From: Pedobacter sp. UBA4863
GTDB taxonomy: Bacteria > Bacteroidota > Bacteroidia > Sphingobacteriales > Sphingobacteriaceae
Direction of reading: 5' to 3'
Length of the DNA stretch: 64,000 bases
Assembly: GCF_002399615.1 (NCBI RefSeq)
Contig: NZ_DHDZ01000031.1
Coordinates: forward strand, 1 to 64,000
Made by a program: the position numbers and the translations under genes. Shown piece by piece: positions 1 through 8,532 of this stretch. Below the pieces are notes generated by a model, which searched no databases, had not been told where the DNA came from, and saw only the letters and a list, made by a program, of their open reading frames with translations. The number at the start of each line of letters is the position of its first letter. Position 1 is the stretch's first letter.

Positions 1-32
1 TAACCTTTAACTAGATAATAAAAACACAATTC

Positions 33-230
33 CTACCTAAAGTTCCCTCATTATTGGAACTAGTTGATACACATATCAGCGAATTTGAAAAATTGGTTGA
101 GAAGGCCTTGAGGTCGAAAGAGACTTTCAAGCAATGGAAAGTCTCCAAGAAAAAGTTAGCAGAATTCCTAAAAATGGAATTAAAGTTAGATGATATAAAT
201 TGCAATTCCAATTGTGCAAGTTTTTCCTAG
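33..230 (+). pseudogene. Tyrosine recombinase N-terminal remnant
   Basis: About 65 codons stay open from near position 33 to a TAG at 228-230. The translation resembles the SAM-like core-binding domain of Bacteroidota tyrosine recombinases: a helix with LLELVDTHISEFEKLV, then SKETFKQWKVSKKKLAEFL, then a short acidic LKLDDI segment. No start codon fits the family, and the catalytic domain with its Arg, His and Tyr residues is absent, since other genes begin directly downstream. I read it as a decayed fragment marking the left edge of the catabolic island. The fragment is short, so the family call rests on pattern resemblance only. Confidence 0.5.
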
Positions 231-254
231 GATATAAAAATAAAATAAATTCTA

Positions 255-286
255 TTTGATATATGTATTACATATTTATATATTTG
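255..286 (+). promoter_or_regulatory. Promoter and GntR-type operator for unit A
   Basis: A perfect 15-bp palindrome, ATATGTATTACATAT, lies at 261-275. It sits between a -33-like TTTG (255-258) and a Bacteroidota -7 element TATATTTG (279-286), spaced 20 nt apart. A 25-bp stretch here is identical to the minus strand upstream of the 27269 gene. By analogy with that promoter, TCTATTTG at 251-258 could instead be the -7 box. Either way a bound repressor would block transcription of the 390-7887 unit. Confidence 0.7.
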
Positions 287-389
287 TGTATTGAGATTGT
301 ATTTTAAACATTTGATCAAGTTTTTAATATAATAGTATTCAATAGCCAAATATTTACTAAAAAATAAGTCATTTATACTTATATATAAA

Positions 390-1694
390 ATGAAAACTAC
401 CAGTTATAAAAAATCTGCAGAACTTTTAGATAGAGCTAAGAAAGTATTGGCCAGTGGCGTGTCTTCTGAATTTAGGAAGTACAATCATCCACATGCTATA
501 TTTTATACACATGGTAAAGGAAGCCGTATCTACGATGTAGATGGAAACGAATATTTAGATTTTACGTTAAGCCAAGGGCCGTTAATTGTTGGTCATTCGC
601 ATCCACATGTGCTAAAATCTGTCAATGAATATTCGGAACAAGGGCAAATATTCGCAGGTCAGCATATTCGTGAGATTGAGCTTGCAGAAAAACTGAATAA
701 ACTTATCCCTTCTGCAGAGTTAATGCGCTTCTGCTTAGATGGCTCTGAAGCTGTACATACCGCTTTTCGCGTAGCTAGAGCAAAAACAGGTAAGCAAAAA
801 TTTCTTCGTTTCGAAGGTCACTATCATGGTTGGTTAGATAATGTATGTTGGGGTAATTCGGCACCATCGGTAGAGGCATTGGGTAGTAGAGAAAATCCAG
901 AGGTATTTGCGTGGTCACAAGGTTTGTCTTCGCAATCAAAAGATGATAGCATAGTGCTACCATGGAACGATTTGGAACTAGTAAAGTTAACACTCGAGAA
1001 ACGTCATGAAGAAATAGCAGCCATTATTACAGAGCCTGTGATGTGTAACAGCGGTTGTATTCCTCCTAAAGAAGGCTTCTTGCAAGGATTAAGAGATTTA
1101 TGTAATCAATATGGGATTGCTTTAATATTTGATGAAGTGATTACTGGGTTTAGACTGTCGTTAGGAGGTGCACAAAAGTACTTTGGCATTACGCCAGACA
1201 TGTCAATTTTTGCCAAAGCAATGGGTAGTGGTTATCCAATTAGTGCTATTGTAGGTAAAAGAGAGTGGATGAGTTTAATAGAAGAAGCTAAAGTTATCCA
1301 TGCAGGAACAATGAATTCTTGTAATCCAACGGTAGCTGCTTCTTTGGCTACTATCGAAGTGCTAGAGCAAGAGCAACCTTATGAACGAATGTTTAGGTTG
1401 GGTAAAAAACTGATGGAAGGATTAAGATTATCAGCTAAAGAAGCTGGTCATGATGTATTGATACAGGGAATGGGACCTATGTTTAATATCAGTTTCACTA
1501 CACAAGAAAGCATTAATGATTTTAGAGAAACCTTCAATGTAGACAAAGCTAAGCTTAACCAATTTATAGCGGCCATGCACAATAAAAAAGTTAGGGTTAT
1601 TGGCAGGGGACTTTGGTATATCAGCGCAGTGCATACCGATGAAGACATTGAACATGCTATTGAAAAAGCAAAAGAAGTTTTTAACGAGATGTAA
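390..1694 (+). CDS. Class III (GSAM-like) PLP aminotransferase
   Basis: A 434-residue fold-type I, class III aminotransferase related to glutamate-1-semialdehyde aminomutase and beta-amino-acid transaminases. Visible landmarks are GSEAVHTAFRVAR near residue 118, YHGW at 145-148, the cofactor-binding FDEVITGFR around 247-255 and the Schiff-base lysine in FAKAMG (Lys276). It starts unit A, 104 nt downstream of the predicted -7 box, with the dehydrogenase gene 12 nt behind it. Its place in a regulated sugar-type island argues against the heme-pathway HemL role. A transaminase acting on an amino sugar acid, beta-amino acid or semialdehyde intermediate is more likely. The family is clear, the substrate is not. 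Confidence 0.85.
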   Translation: MKTTSYKKSAELLDRAKKVLASGVSSEFRKYNHPHAIFYTHGKGSRIYDVDGNEYLDFTLSQGPLIVGHSHPHVLKSVNEYSEQGQIFAGQHIREIELAEKLNKLIPSAELMRFCLDGSEAVHTAFRVARAKTGKQKFLRFEGHYHGWLDNVCWGNSAPSVEALGSRENPEVFAWSQGLSSQSKDDSIVLPWNDLELVKLTLEKRHEEIAAIITEPVMCNSGCIPPKEGFLQGLRDLCNQYGIALIFDEVITGFRLSLGGAQKYFGITPDMSIFAKAMGSGYPISAIVGKREWMSLIEEAKVIHAGTMNSCNPTVAASLATIEVLEQEQPYERMFRLGKKLMEGLRLSAKEAGHDVLIQGMGPMFNISFTTQESINDFRETFNVDKAKLNQFIAAMHNKKVRVIGRGLWYISAVHTDEDIEHAIEKAKEVFNEM

Positions 1695-1699
1695 TACAT
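1689..1699. promoter_or_regulatory. Possible internal copy of the operator core
   Basis: ATGTAATACAT, the 11-bp core of the island operator, spans the stop codon of the aminotransferase gene and the 12-nt gap before the dehydrogenase gene. It is a perfect palindrome, but the outer arms of the 15-bp consensus are missing. It could be a secondary binding site or chance. Confidence 0.3.
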
Positions 1700-1706
1700 A
1701 GGATGT

Positions 1707-4526
1707 ATGGAAATAGGAGTTCTGCTTCGGAGTATATTGCCGCCAGAAAGGATTAAAACGCGGTTGATTGATGTGGTTGCTTATGCTTCAGATGCAGGAT
1801 TTTACTATTTAAGGCCTAAAGCAGTAGTGCAGCCTATAGGAGAAGACGAGGTAATTGCATTATTCCATTTCTCATCTCAACATAAAATACCACTTACTTT
1901 CCGTACTGGTGGTACAAGTCTTTCAGGGCAGGCCATTACAGATGGTATTCTGGTAGATTTAAGTCAGTATTGGAGCGGTGTAAGTGTAGAGGATACTGGT
2001 TGTTTAGTTAGGGTGCAGCCGGGAATTACAGGTAAAATGGTAAATGCCCGGCTTAAAAACCATCAACGGAAAATAGGTCCAGATCCGTCTAGTATTGATG
2101 CCGCTATGATGGGAGGCATTTTGTCGAATAATTCTAGCGGTATGTGTTGTGGAGTGCGATATAATTCCTATCATACAACCAAGCATATTAGGTTTATATT
2201 GCCTAACGGACAGGTTTTTTCTTCCGAAAATAAAGAAGATTACGAAAGGTTTGAAAAAGACTGTGCTTCGCTTTTTATTACAATACAAAATTTAAGACTA
2301 CAAGTGCTTTCGAATAAAGTACTTCAAGATAAAATCAGGAAAAAATACCTCTCAAAAAATACAGTAGGTTATTCGCTTAATGCGTTGTTAGATTACGAGC
2401 ATCCGCTAGATATTATGGAGCATTTGCTCGTTGGGGCTGAGGGAACTTTAGGCTTTATTGCAGAGGCTGTGATGGAAACAGTTTATGATTATCCACTTAA
2501 ATCGACAGCATTTTTGTTTTTTAAAGATATCTATGCTGCTTGCAGTGTAATTCCTTTACTTAAGGAAACCGGAGCCGAAGCTGTAGAGTTGATGGATAGA
2601 GCCTCACTAAAATCTATCGAAGATTTAAAAGGTGCGCCAGCAATCTTAAAATTATTACCTGATGGTGCAGCTGCATTGCTGATAGAATATCAAGCCGCAA
2701 ATCAAACTGAATTATTGGAGAAAACAGCATTGTTCGAAAGAGAATCGGATAGTTTTTCTTTGCTAGAGAAAGCGAGATTTACAACCGATCCCAATGAACA
2801 GTCACTTTACTGGAAATTACGAAAAGGGATGTTCCCAGCGGTAGGTGCAGTTAGAAAAAGCGGTACCACAGTAATTTTAGAAGATGTTGCATTTCCGGTA
2901 GAAAGACTAGGGGATGCAATATTAGATATACAGCAGCTATTCAAAAAACATCATTACGATAACGGAATAATTTTTGGTCATGCTAAAGACGGGAATATCC
3001 ACTTTGTGGTAACACAATCTTTTGCAGAAGATAAAGAGGTAAAACGTTACGATGCTTTCATAGATGATTTGGTAGCATTAGTAGTACAAAAATATGATGG
3101 CACTCTAAAAGCCGAACACGGTACGGGACGTAATATGGCTCCTTTTGTGGAGACAGAATGGGGAGAGGAAGCATATCAAATAATGAAAGCGTTGAAAAAT
3201 GCGATAGATCCCGAAAATTTGCTGAACCCTGGAGTCATTATCAATGCTCAAAAAAATGCTCATTTGCAGCATTTAAAAGCTTTGCCTACAGTAGAGGAAG
3301 AAGTAGATAAATGTATAGAGTGTGGTTACTGTGAACATAAATGCCCTAGTAGAAATCTTACATTAACCCCGCGTCGACGTATTGTGGTAAGGAGAGAGTT
3401 AGCTGCGCTAGAAATTGCAGGTAAATATAAAGAGCATCGAGAGCTCGTTAATCAGTTTCAGTACGATGGTCTAGCAACATGTGCCGTTGATGGTCTATGC
3501 GCATCGGCATGTCCTGTAGATATTAATACTGGCGATTTGGTAAAGCGTTTGAGAAGGGAAAGTCATTCGACTTTGGCTAATAAAATTGCTTTAACTGTTG
3601 CAAAGAACTTTAAAGTTACTACTGCAATGGCATCTTTCATGCTTCATTCTGGTCATCAAGTGAATAAGGTTTTGGGCAAAAATACTATGCACAAAGTAAC
3701 CTATGGGATAAAAAAGATAATACCTGCATTTCCATTGTGGAGTAATCAGCTTATTCCTTCAAAAAGTATTGGGGCAACTAATTTCACCAAAATAAATGGA
3801 CTAAAAACCGTAGTTTATTTTCCAACATGTATTTCTAGAATGATGGGAGGTGCAGTTACGGGAAAAGATACTTACCATACTTTTTTAAGTGTTGCACAAA
3901 AAGCGAATATTAATGTGCTTCTCCCAAAATTAACATCTTCATTGTGTTGTGGTCAAGCATTTTCATCTAAAGGCTATACCGAAGCTTATCGTTTTACGGT
4001 AAACAAGGCTATTAACCAGTTATGGGAAACCAGTTTGCAAGGAAAACTAATTATAATATTAGACGTAAGTTCTTGTACACATACTTTGCAGGGATGTAGA
4101 GCTGCACTTTCAGAAGATAATAAAAGCAAATTTGATCAGCTTTCGATAATAGATACGATTGATTTTGTTGCAGATTACGTTATTCCGCAAACGCAAGTAA
4201 ATCATCGAAAATCGAAAATCGTTTTACATCCCGTATGCTCACTGCAAAAAATGGGATTACAGGAGAAATTTTTAATGGTGGCAAGGCATTTTGCACATGA
4301 AGTAACGGTTCCATTAAGTGCTGGGTGTTGTGGAATGGCTGGCGACAGAGGTTTTCATTATCCCGAGTTAATACAATCGGCTGCTAGTGCCGAAGCAAGA
4401 GAGGTTAGTAGTTGTGAGTATGATGGCTATTATTCGTCTGCAAAAACTTGTGAAATGAGTATGTCCGAAGCCGTTAAAAAGAATTATGAATCGGTACTGC
4501 ATTTGGCCGATCAATGTATAGTATAA
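1707..4526 (+). CDS. FAD/Fe-S D-2-hydroxyacid (D-lactate-type) dehydrogenase
   Basis: A 939-residue fusion of a GlcD-like flavoprotein and a GlcF-like iron-sulfur protein, the layout of respiratory D-lactate dehydrogenases. In order: FAD-binding domain with RTGGTSLSGQ (residues 66-75) and GGILSNNSSG; FAD-oxidase C-terminal domain with GHAKDGNIHF and EHGTGRNM; ferredoxin cysteine clusters CIECGYCEHKCP (about 536-547) and CAVDGLCASACP (about 592-603); two cysteine-rich CCG motifs (about 746 and 873). No signal peptide is visible, so it probably works at the inner face of the membrane, passing electrons to quinones. It may oxidise lactate or another D-2-hydroxy acid released by the next gene's hydrolase. 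That link is inference. Confidence 0.85.
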   Translation: MEIGVLLRSILPPERIKTRLIDVVAYASDAGFYYLRPKAVVQPIGEDEVIALFHFSSQHKIPLTFRTGGTSLSGQAITDGILVDLSQYWSGVSVEDTGCLVRVQPGITGKMVNARLKNHQRKIGPDPSSIDAAMMGGILSNNSSGMCCGVRYNSYHTTKHIRFILPNGQVFSSENKEDYERFEKDCASLFITIQNLRLQVLSNKVLQDKIRKKYLSKNTVGYSLNALLDYEHPLDIMEHLLVGAEGTLGFIAEAVMETVYDYPLKSTAFLFFKDIYAACSVIPLLKETGAEAVELMDRASLKSIEDLKGAPAILKLLPDGAAALLIEYQAANQTELLEKTALFERESDSFSLLEKARFTTDPNEQSLYWKLRKGMFPAVGAVRKSGTTVILEDVAFPVERLGDAILDIQQLFKKHHYDNGIIFGHAKDGNIHFVVTQSFAEDKEVKRYDAFIDDLVALVVQKYDGTLKAEHGTGRNMAPFVETEWGEEAYQIMKALKNAIDPENLLNPGVIINAQKNAHLQHLKALPTVEEEVDKCIECGYCEHKCPSRNLTLTPRRRIVVRRELAALEIAGKYKEHRELVNQFQYDGLATCAVDGLCASACPVDINTGDLVKRLRRESHSTLANKIALTVAKNFKVTTAMASFMLHSGHQVNKVLGKNTMHKVTYGIKKIIPAFPLWSNQLIPSKSIGATNFTKINGLKTVVYFPTCISRMMGGAVTGKDTYHTFLSVAQKANINVLLPKLTSSLCCGQAFSSKGYTEAYRFTVNKAINQLWETSLQGKLIIILDVSSCTHTLQGCRAALSEDNKSKFDQLSIIDTIDFVADYVIPQTQVNHRKSKIVLHPVCSLQKMGLQEKFLMVARHFAHEVTVPLSAGCCGMAGDRGFHYPELIQSAASAEAREVSSCEYDGYYSSAKTCEMSMSEAVKKNYESVLHLADQCIV

Positions 4527-4541
4527 AAACAAAATTAAAAT

Positions 4542-5396
4542 ATGAAACTATTCAGATTTGGGAACATTGGAAGCGAAAAGCCAGGCGTTTTAATAGAGGA
4601 TAAACATTTAGATGTTTCATCATTAATAACAGATTATAATGAGGACTTTTTTGAAACGGGAGGATTGGATTTACTTCAAAAGCAAATAGAGAAGCATGAG
4701 AGTAGTTTGCCAATTGTGGATATAGCTACCGTACGTTTGGCTGAGGTGGTTAAAAGGCCATCAAAACTGATTTGTATTGGTCTTAATTATAGAGATCATG
4801 CCATTGAAACAAATGCACCAATTCCTGCAGAGCCGATAGTTTTCTTTAAAGCAACTACAGCTATATGTGGGCCTAATGACGATTTAATTATTCCTAAAAA
4901 TAGCGAAAAAACAGATTGGGAAGTAGAATTAGCAGTTGTGGTGGGTAAAAAAGCTAGTTACGTAAGTGAAGAAGAGGCGATGGATTATGTAGCAGGTTAT
5001 GTATTGCACAACGATTACAGTGAACGTGCTTTTCAGCTAGAGCGTGGTGGGCAATGGGTAAAGGGTAAGAGTTGTGATACGTTCGCCCCCTTAGGACCGT
5101 ATTTGGTAACCAAAGATGAAATAGCAGATGTACATAACTTAAAGCTTTGGCTAAAAGTAAATGGCACTCAAATGCAAGAAAGTACTACAGCGCAATTGAT
5201 TTTTAATGTGCCCCACTTAATACATTATCTAAGTCAGTTTATGACACTGTTACCAGGAGATATTATCTCTACAGGAACTCCTCATGGTGTTGGCTTAGGT
5301 TTTAAACCGCCAATTTACCTGAAGGCGGGCGATGTGGTAGAGTTAGGTATCGATGGATTGGGAGCATCTAAACAACATGTAAAAGCATTTCAATAA
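4542..5396 (+). CDS. Fumarylacetoacetate hydrolase (FAH) family protein
   Basis: A 284-residue FAH-family enzyme, the usual size of bacterial FAHD1-like or 2,4-diketo-3-deoxy-sugar-acid hydrolases. The central fold carries GLNYRDHA, PIVFFKAT and the metal-binding acidic pattern TDWEVELAVVVG, followed by GYVLHNDYSER and a C-terminal GDIISTGTPHGVG. These enzymes cleave or decarboxylate 1,3-diketo acids with Mg2+ or Mn2+. In non-phosphorylative rhamnose and fucose routes the products are pyruvate plus lactate or glycolate. The D-lactate-type dehydrogenase gene directly upstream (15-nt gap) would fit such products. The exact substrate is unknown. Confidence 0.85.
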   Translation: MKLFRFGNIGSEKPGVLIEDKHLDVSSLITDYNEDFFETGGLDLLQKQIEKHESSLPIVDIATVRLAEVVKRPSKLICIGLNYRDHAIETNAPIPAEPIVFFKATTAICGPNDDLIIPKNSEKTDWEVELAVVVGKKASYVSEEEAMDYVAGYVLHNDYSERAFQLERGGQWVKGKSCDTFAPLGPYLVTKDEIADVHNLKLWLKVNGTQMQESTTAQLIFNVPHLIHYLSQFMTLLPGDIISTGTPHGVGLGFKPPIYLKAGDVVELGIDGLGASKQHVKAFQ

Positions 5397-5405
5397 CAAG
5401 AAGCA

Positions 5406-5852
5406 ATGGAAATAACAGCCAACGATAAGTATGCAAGTTTAGCTAAATCATTGGGTTCGCTAACCAACGAGTCCAATGAGAAACCTATTTTGAAATATGG
5501 TAATTTTTTGCATTTACAAGGTAAAAGCAAGTACGATGGAAAAATAGGTGAAGACCTAAGTGTAAAATTTGGAAAAGCAGCAGCTAGGGAAATTGCCATG
5601 GATTTTATAACTACCATACAGAAAGAGTTTGGAAGTATGGATAAAATAAAGAGGGTGATTGGGATAAATGGAAAAATAAATTGTTCGACTGACTTTAAAC
5701 AGCACTCATATATTATTAATGGTTGCAGCGAGCTGTTAAATCATATTTGGAGTACCCAGAATAATAGTTTGATTGCTAGTGCAATTACTACTGATATATG
5801 GGGCGAAACCACCTCTCTTGAAATTGAGGCTCTATTTGAACTTAACAATTAA
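5406..5852 (+). CDS. RidA/YjgF-like protein (divergent)
   Basis: A 148-residue protein of the Rid/YjgF superfamily, larger than the usual 125-130 residues. The family's trimer-forming fold is suggested by ILKYGNFLHLQGK, the Gly-rich start of the helix region, the long helix ending in GSMDKIKRVIGINGKI, and the final LEIEALFEL strand. Canonical RidA has an Arg in a PARxx motif that binds the imine or enamine substrate. Here the equivalent region reads SAITTDIWGETTSLEIE, with no such Arg. It therefore looks like one of the Rid subfamilies whose deaminase activity is doubtful. It lies 9 nt after the FAH gene in unit A. Confidence 0.7.
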   Translation: MEITANDKYASLAKSLGSLTNESNEKPILKYGNFLHLQGKSKYDGKIGEDLSVKFGKAAAREIAMDFITTIQKEFGSMDKIKRVIGINGKINCSTDFKQHSYIINGCSELLNHIWSTQNNSLIASAITTDIWGETTSLEIEALFELNN

Positions 5853-5886
5853 CCTAAATAACTATCAACCAATAAACTTAAACATT

Positions 5887-7887
5887 ATGAAAAAAGGCTT
5901 TACTACATTATTAATGTTGCTAATAGCTACTATGAGTAGCTATGCGGCCACTTATTATTCTACAGGTAATGTAGATCCACGAACGCTTACTAATTGGAAA
6001 ACTAATACTGATGGCAGTGGATTATCACCTGCAAATTTTGCAGTAGACGGAGATATTTTTATTGTTCAAGCGGTTCATGAAATGGTCTTCCCCGCTAGTG
6101 GGGCAGTATGGGATATAACAGGCAATGGTGCAACCCTTAGAATTCTAGGTAAATTAACAGCAGGAAGAATAACCACCGTTGCTAATTTCGAAGTGGCAAA
6201 TGGCGGATATTATGTGCAGAATTATGGTGCGGCAGGAGGAGTAATGCCTGGAACTGTTAGTAGAACTATCGGTGAAACCAGTACTGTAGAGATTATAAAT
6301 TATGATACAAGTCAAAGGCTTCCTAATTTAATATGGGGTAAATTGATTATTAGTTTTAATGCTGGCGCAAATTGGACACTTACGAATACAACTAGTTTTG
6401 AAACTAAAGGTGACCTAATTATTAGAAGGACGGGAAACAGCAATGTTAGATACTTGTTATTAACTTCAGGGTCAATAGATGCAGTGGTAGGAGGAAATTT
6501 AATCATAGAAAACGGAATTTTTGCTCTTTCTGGTAGCACGTCCGCTTCTAATGATTTATGTAGGTTAACTGTAAAAGGAGATTTGATAGTCGATTACCAA
6601 AGTTTAACAAATACTGCTGTATCAACTATGGTGGTAACGTATTCAAATGCCAATAATGCGATTTTCTCCTTAATTGTAGAAGGAAATACGGAAATTAGAA
6701 ATGGGAATTTTGAACCATCTAGAGTAAATACAAATAACAGTTCTAACATAAATATGGATTTTTATGGAAACTTTAATGTATCTACAAATGGAAATGTCAC
6801 TTTAAGTAAAGCTACAAGTGGTACTATTAAAGCTATTTCTATGATTGTTGGTGGGAACTTTGAAGTAAACGGTACTTTTACCGGAACAGCTGGAGCATCT
6901 TGGACTGATGCTCAAGGTGGTGCAACTGTATACTTTAAAGGCGGTGCCGCTAACAGTAGTTTTAAAATGCCAGCAGGACAAGGCGCTACCAATATTGCCT
7001 ACGTGATAGGCGAAAACAAAACATTAACGCTACAAAGTGATATCGTTACAGATAAATTTTTGGCGGTTGCAGGTGCCTTAGTAGAAGGAGGTTATACCGT
7101 TACTGGAACTAAGCATGTTTTGGTTAGCCCAACCGTTAATTTTAATGGCGGTATCGCTGAAATTACTAAATCGGTAATCACCTTACCAACTGGAGAAACA
7201 GTAACTAGTTTAAGTTTGGTTCCTGGTATGGAGGTAACTTCATCGAAAAATTATCTAGCACCCAATACCGTTATTACACAAATTATAGATCCAACTACCA
7301 TTACCATATCAAGAGCAGCTATCGGCACTTATTCAGATGTGTTACCTTTAACGTTGGTAGATTTTAACGCAGTTAGAGAGGCAAACGGAATAAGATTGCA
7401 TTGGAGAACAGCACAAGAAATTAATGTGAAACAAATAGAAATAGAAAGAAGTGTAGACGGTATTAGTTTTATTAAAATAGGGAGCTTGGCAGCAAATAAT
7501 AACGCAGGGGAACATCTTTATACCTATTTGGATAGAAACGCCTCAACTTCGTTGTATAACTACTATCGATTAAAGACAATAGATTACGATGGTTCTGTTG
7601 ATTATAGTAAGGAATTGGTAGCTGCTCCTTTGTCAATAGTTATGTCCGAAATTCACTTGTATCCTAATCCTGTTAATAGCTATGTAGAAGTTAATTTCCC
7701 TTTGGAAACCGGCAAAGGATATGTAAAGGTATTAGCTGTTGATGGCAGAATCATGAAACAAGAAACCGTATCAAAAACTCAGAAAAGCCTACGTTTGGAT
7801 CTATCTTCACTCGCAAAAAGTTTGTATATTTTAGTTTATGAAGACGGAAACGGAAAGCGTTACACTAGTAGATTTGTTAAAAATTAG
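5887..7887 (+). CDS. Secreted beta-rich protein with T9SS sorting domain
   Basis: I take the ATG at 5887, giving 666 residues, because it begins a clear signal peptide (MKKGFTTLLMLLIATMSSYA); the reading frame is open further upstream. The long middle part is rich in Asn, Gly, Thr and short beta strands, as in beta-helical surface proteins. It is followed by an FN3-like segment around LVDFNAVREANGIRLHWRT. The last ~80 residues begin IHLYPNPVNSYVEV and end in KRYTSRFVKN, a typical type A C-terminal sorting domain of the type IX secretion system. The protein is probably displayed or released by T9SS. It is the last gene of unit A (34-nt gap), so a surface step is apparently co-regulated with cytoplasmic enzymes. 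No catalytic motif is recognised. Confidence 0.8.
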   Translation: MKKGFTTLLMLLIATMSSYAATYYSTGNVDPRTLTNWKTNTDGSGLSPANFAVDGDIFIVQAVHEMVFPASGAVWDITGNGATLRILGKLTAGRITTVANFEVANGGYYVQNYGAAGGVMPGTVSRTIGETSTVEIINYDTSQRLPNLIWGKLIISFNAGANWTLTNTTSFETKGDLIIRRTGNSNVRYLLLTSGSIDAVVGGNLIIENGIFALSGSTSASNDLCRLTVKGDLIVDYQSLTNTAVSTMVVTYSNANNAIFSLIVEGNTEIRNGNFEPSRVNTNNSSNINMDFYGNFNVSTNGNVTLSKATSGTIKAISMIVGGNFEVNGTFTGTAGASWTDAQGGATVYFKGGAANSSFKMPAGQGATNIAYVIGENKTLTLQSDIVTDKFLAVAGALVEGGYTVTGTKHVLVSPTVNFNGGIAEITKSVITLPTGETVTSLSLVPGMEVTSSKNYLAPNTVITQIIDPTTITISRAAIGTYSDVLPLTLVDFNAVREANGIRLHWRTAQEINVKQIEIERSVDGISFIKIGSLAANNNAGEHLYTYLDRNASTSLYNYYRLKTIDYDGSVDYSKELVAAPLSIVMSEIHLYPNPVNSYVEVNFPLETGKGYVKVLAVDGRIMKQETVSKTQKSLRLDLSSLAKSLYILVYEDGNGKRYTSRFVKN

Positions 7888-7903
7888 CTTTATTTTCTAT
7901 AAT

Positions 7904-7933
7904 AACCTGAGAATCGATTGTTATTCTCAGGTT
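7904..7933 (+). terminator. Hairpin after unit A
   Basis: A perfect 11-bp inverted repeat (AACCTGAGAAT / ATTCTCAGGTT) with an 8-nt loop lies 17 nt after the T9SS gene stop. It lacks a long T-run, so it may be a weak terminator or an mRNA-end stabiliser. It also abuts the transposase relic. Confidence 0.45.
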
Positions 7934-7941
7934 ACTATGTC

Positions 7942-8420
7942 CAAGAAGTAGAAAAAGGTTACCTAAAGCCTTATTTCCCAGGTGCCCCAAGCTATAGTCG
8001 CTTTGTACAGCTCAAGCCAAGGATACTGAGCTATCTTATACTTTACCTCTTAACCTTTGTCGTTTAGGCAAATCTTGTGGGATATACTTTGAAGATTCTA
8101 CCATATTGATCGTATGCAACAACCGAAGAATACACAGCCATAAGGTCTTTAAAAAGCAAGCTGTTAGATGCAAAAACTCAACAAAATGATTTACAGTGGA
8201 TTACGGGGATAACAAATAACATGAAGAACAAATTGATGAAAATGGAGCACAAGCTATTGCTTAAAAAAGAGGAATAATCGAATCTGAAAATGATATTCTA
8301 AAAACAGTGTGTGATATTGAACATTCTAGGCACAGAAGTTCGATCAATGCTTTAGTTAATTTATACACAGGATTTTGTAGCTACTCCTGATTAGATAAAA
8401 AACCAACCATTTTCTCAAAA
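7942..8420 (+). pseudogene. IS982-family transposase relic
   Basis: Fragments of one transposase can be pieced together. First comes LKPYFPGAPSYSRFVQLKP (from about 7960). After a one-base loss near 8052 the frame continues with GIYFEDSTILIVCNNRRIHS and HKVFK. After a large internal deletion near 8180 it continues with MKNKLMKMEHKLLLKK, then, after another shift, DILKTVCDIEHSRH and NALVNLYTGF. The IEHSRHR...N.....N.Y and DST.....NNRRI....KVFK patterns are typical of IS982 transposases. Frameshifts, an in-frame stop and loss of roughly 100 codons make it inactive. I could not identify terminal inverted repeats. It fills most of the gap between units A and B. Confidence 0.75.
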
Positions 8421-8532
8421 TAAGACCCAAAACTCATATTAATATTAGTTTGTTTCAACAAGGCTATCAACTTTTACCCAACACCTGCTCCTACCCAACA
8501 AAAAAGAATCGTATTTATACCTAATGGGAATT

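Noticed and set aside
390..1694. Calling this gene hemL (heme pathway glutamate-1-semialdehyde aminomutase)
   Set aside because: It shares the fold and lysine motif, but lies in a GntR-controlled sugar-type unit, and the family includes many transaminases of other function.
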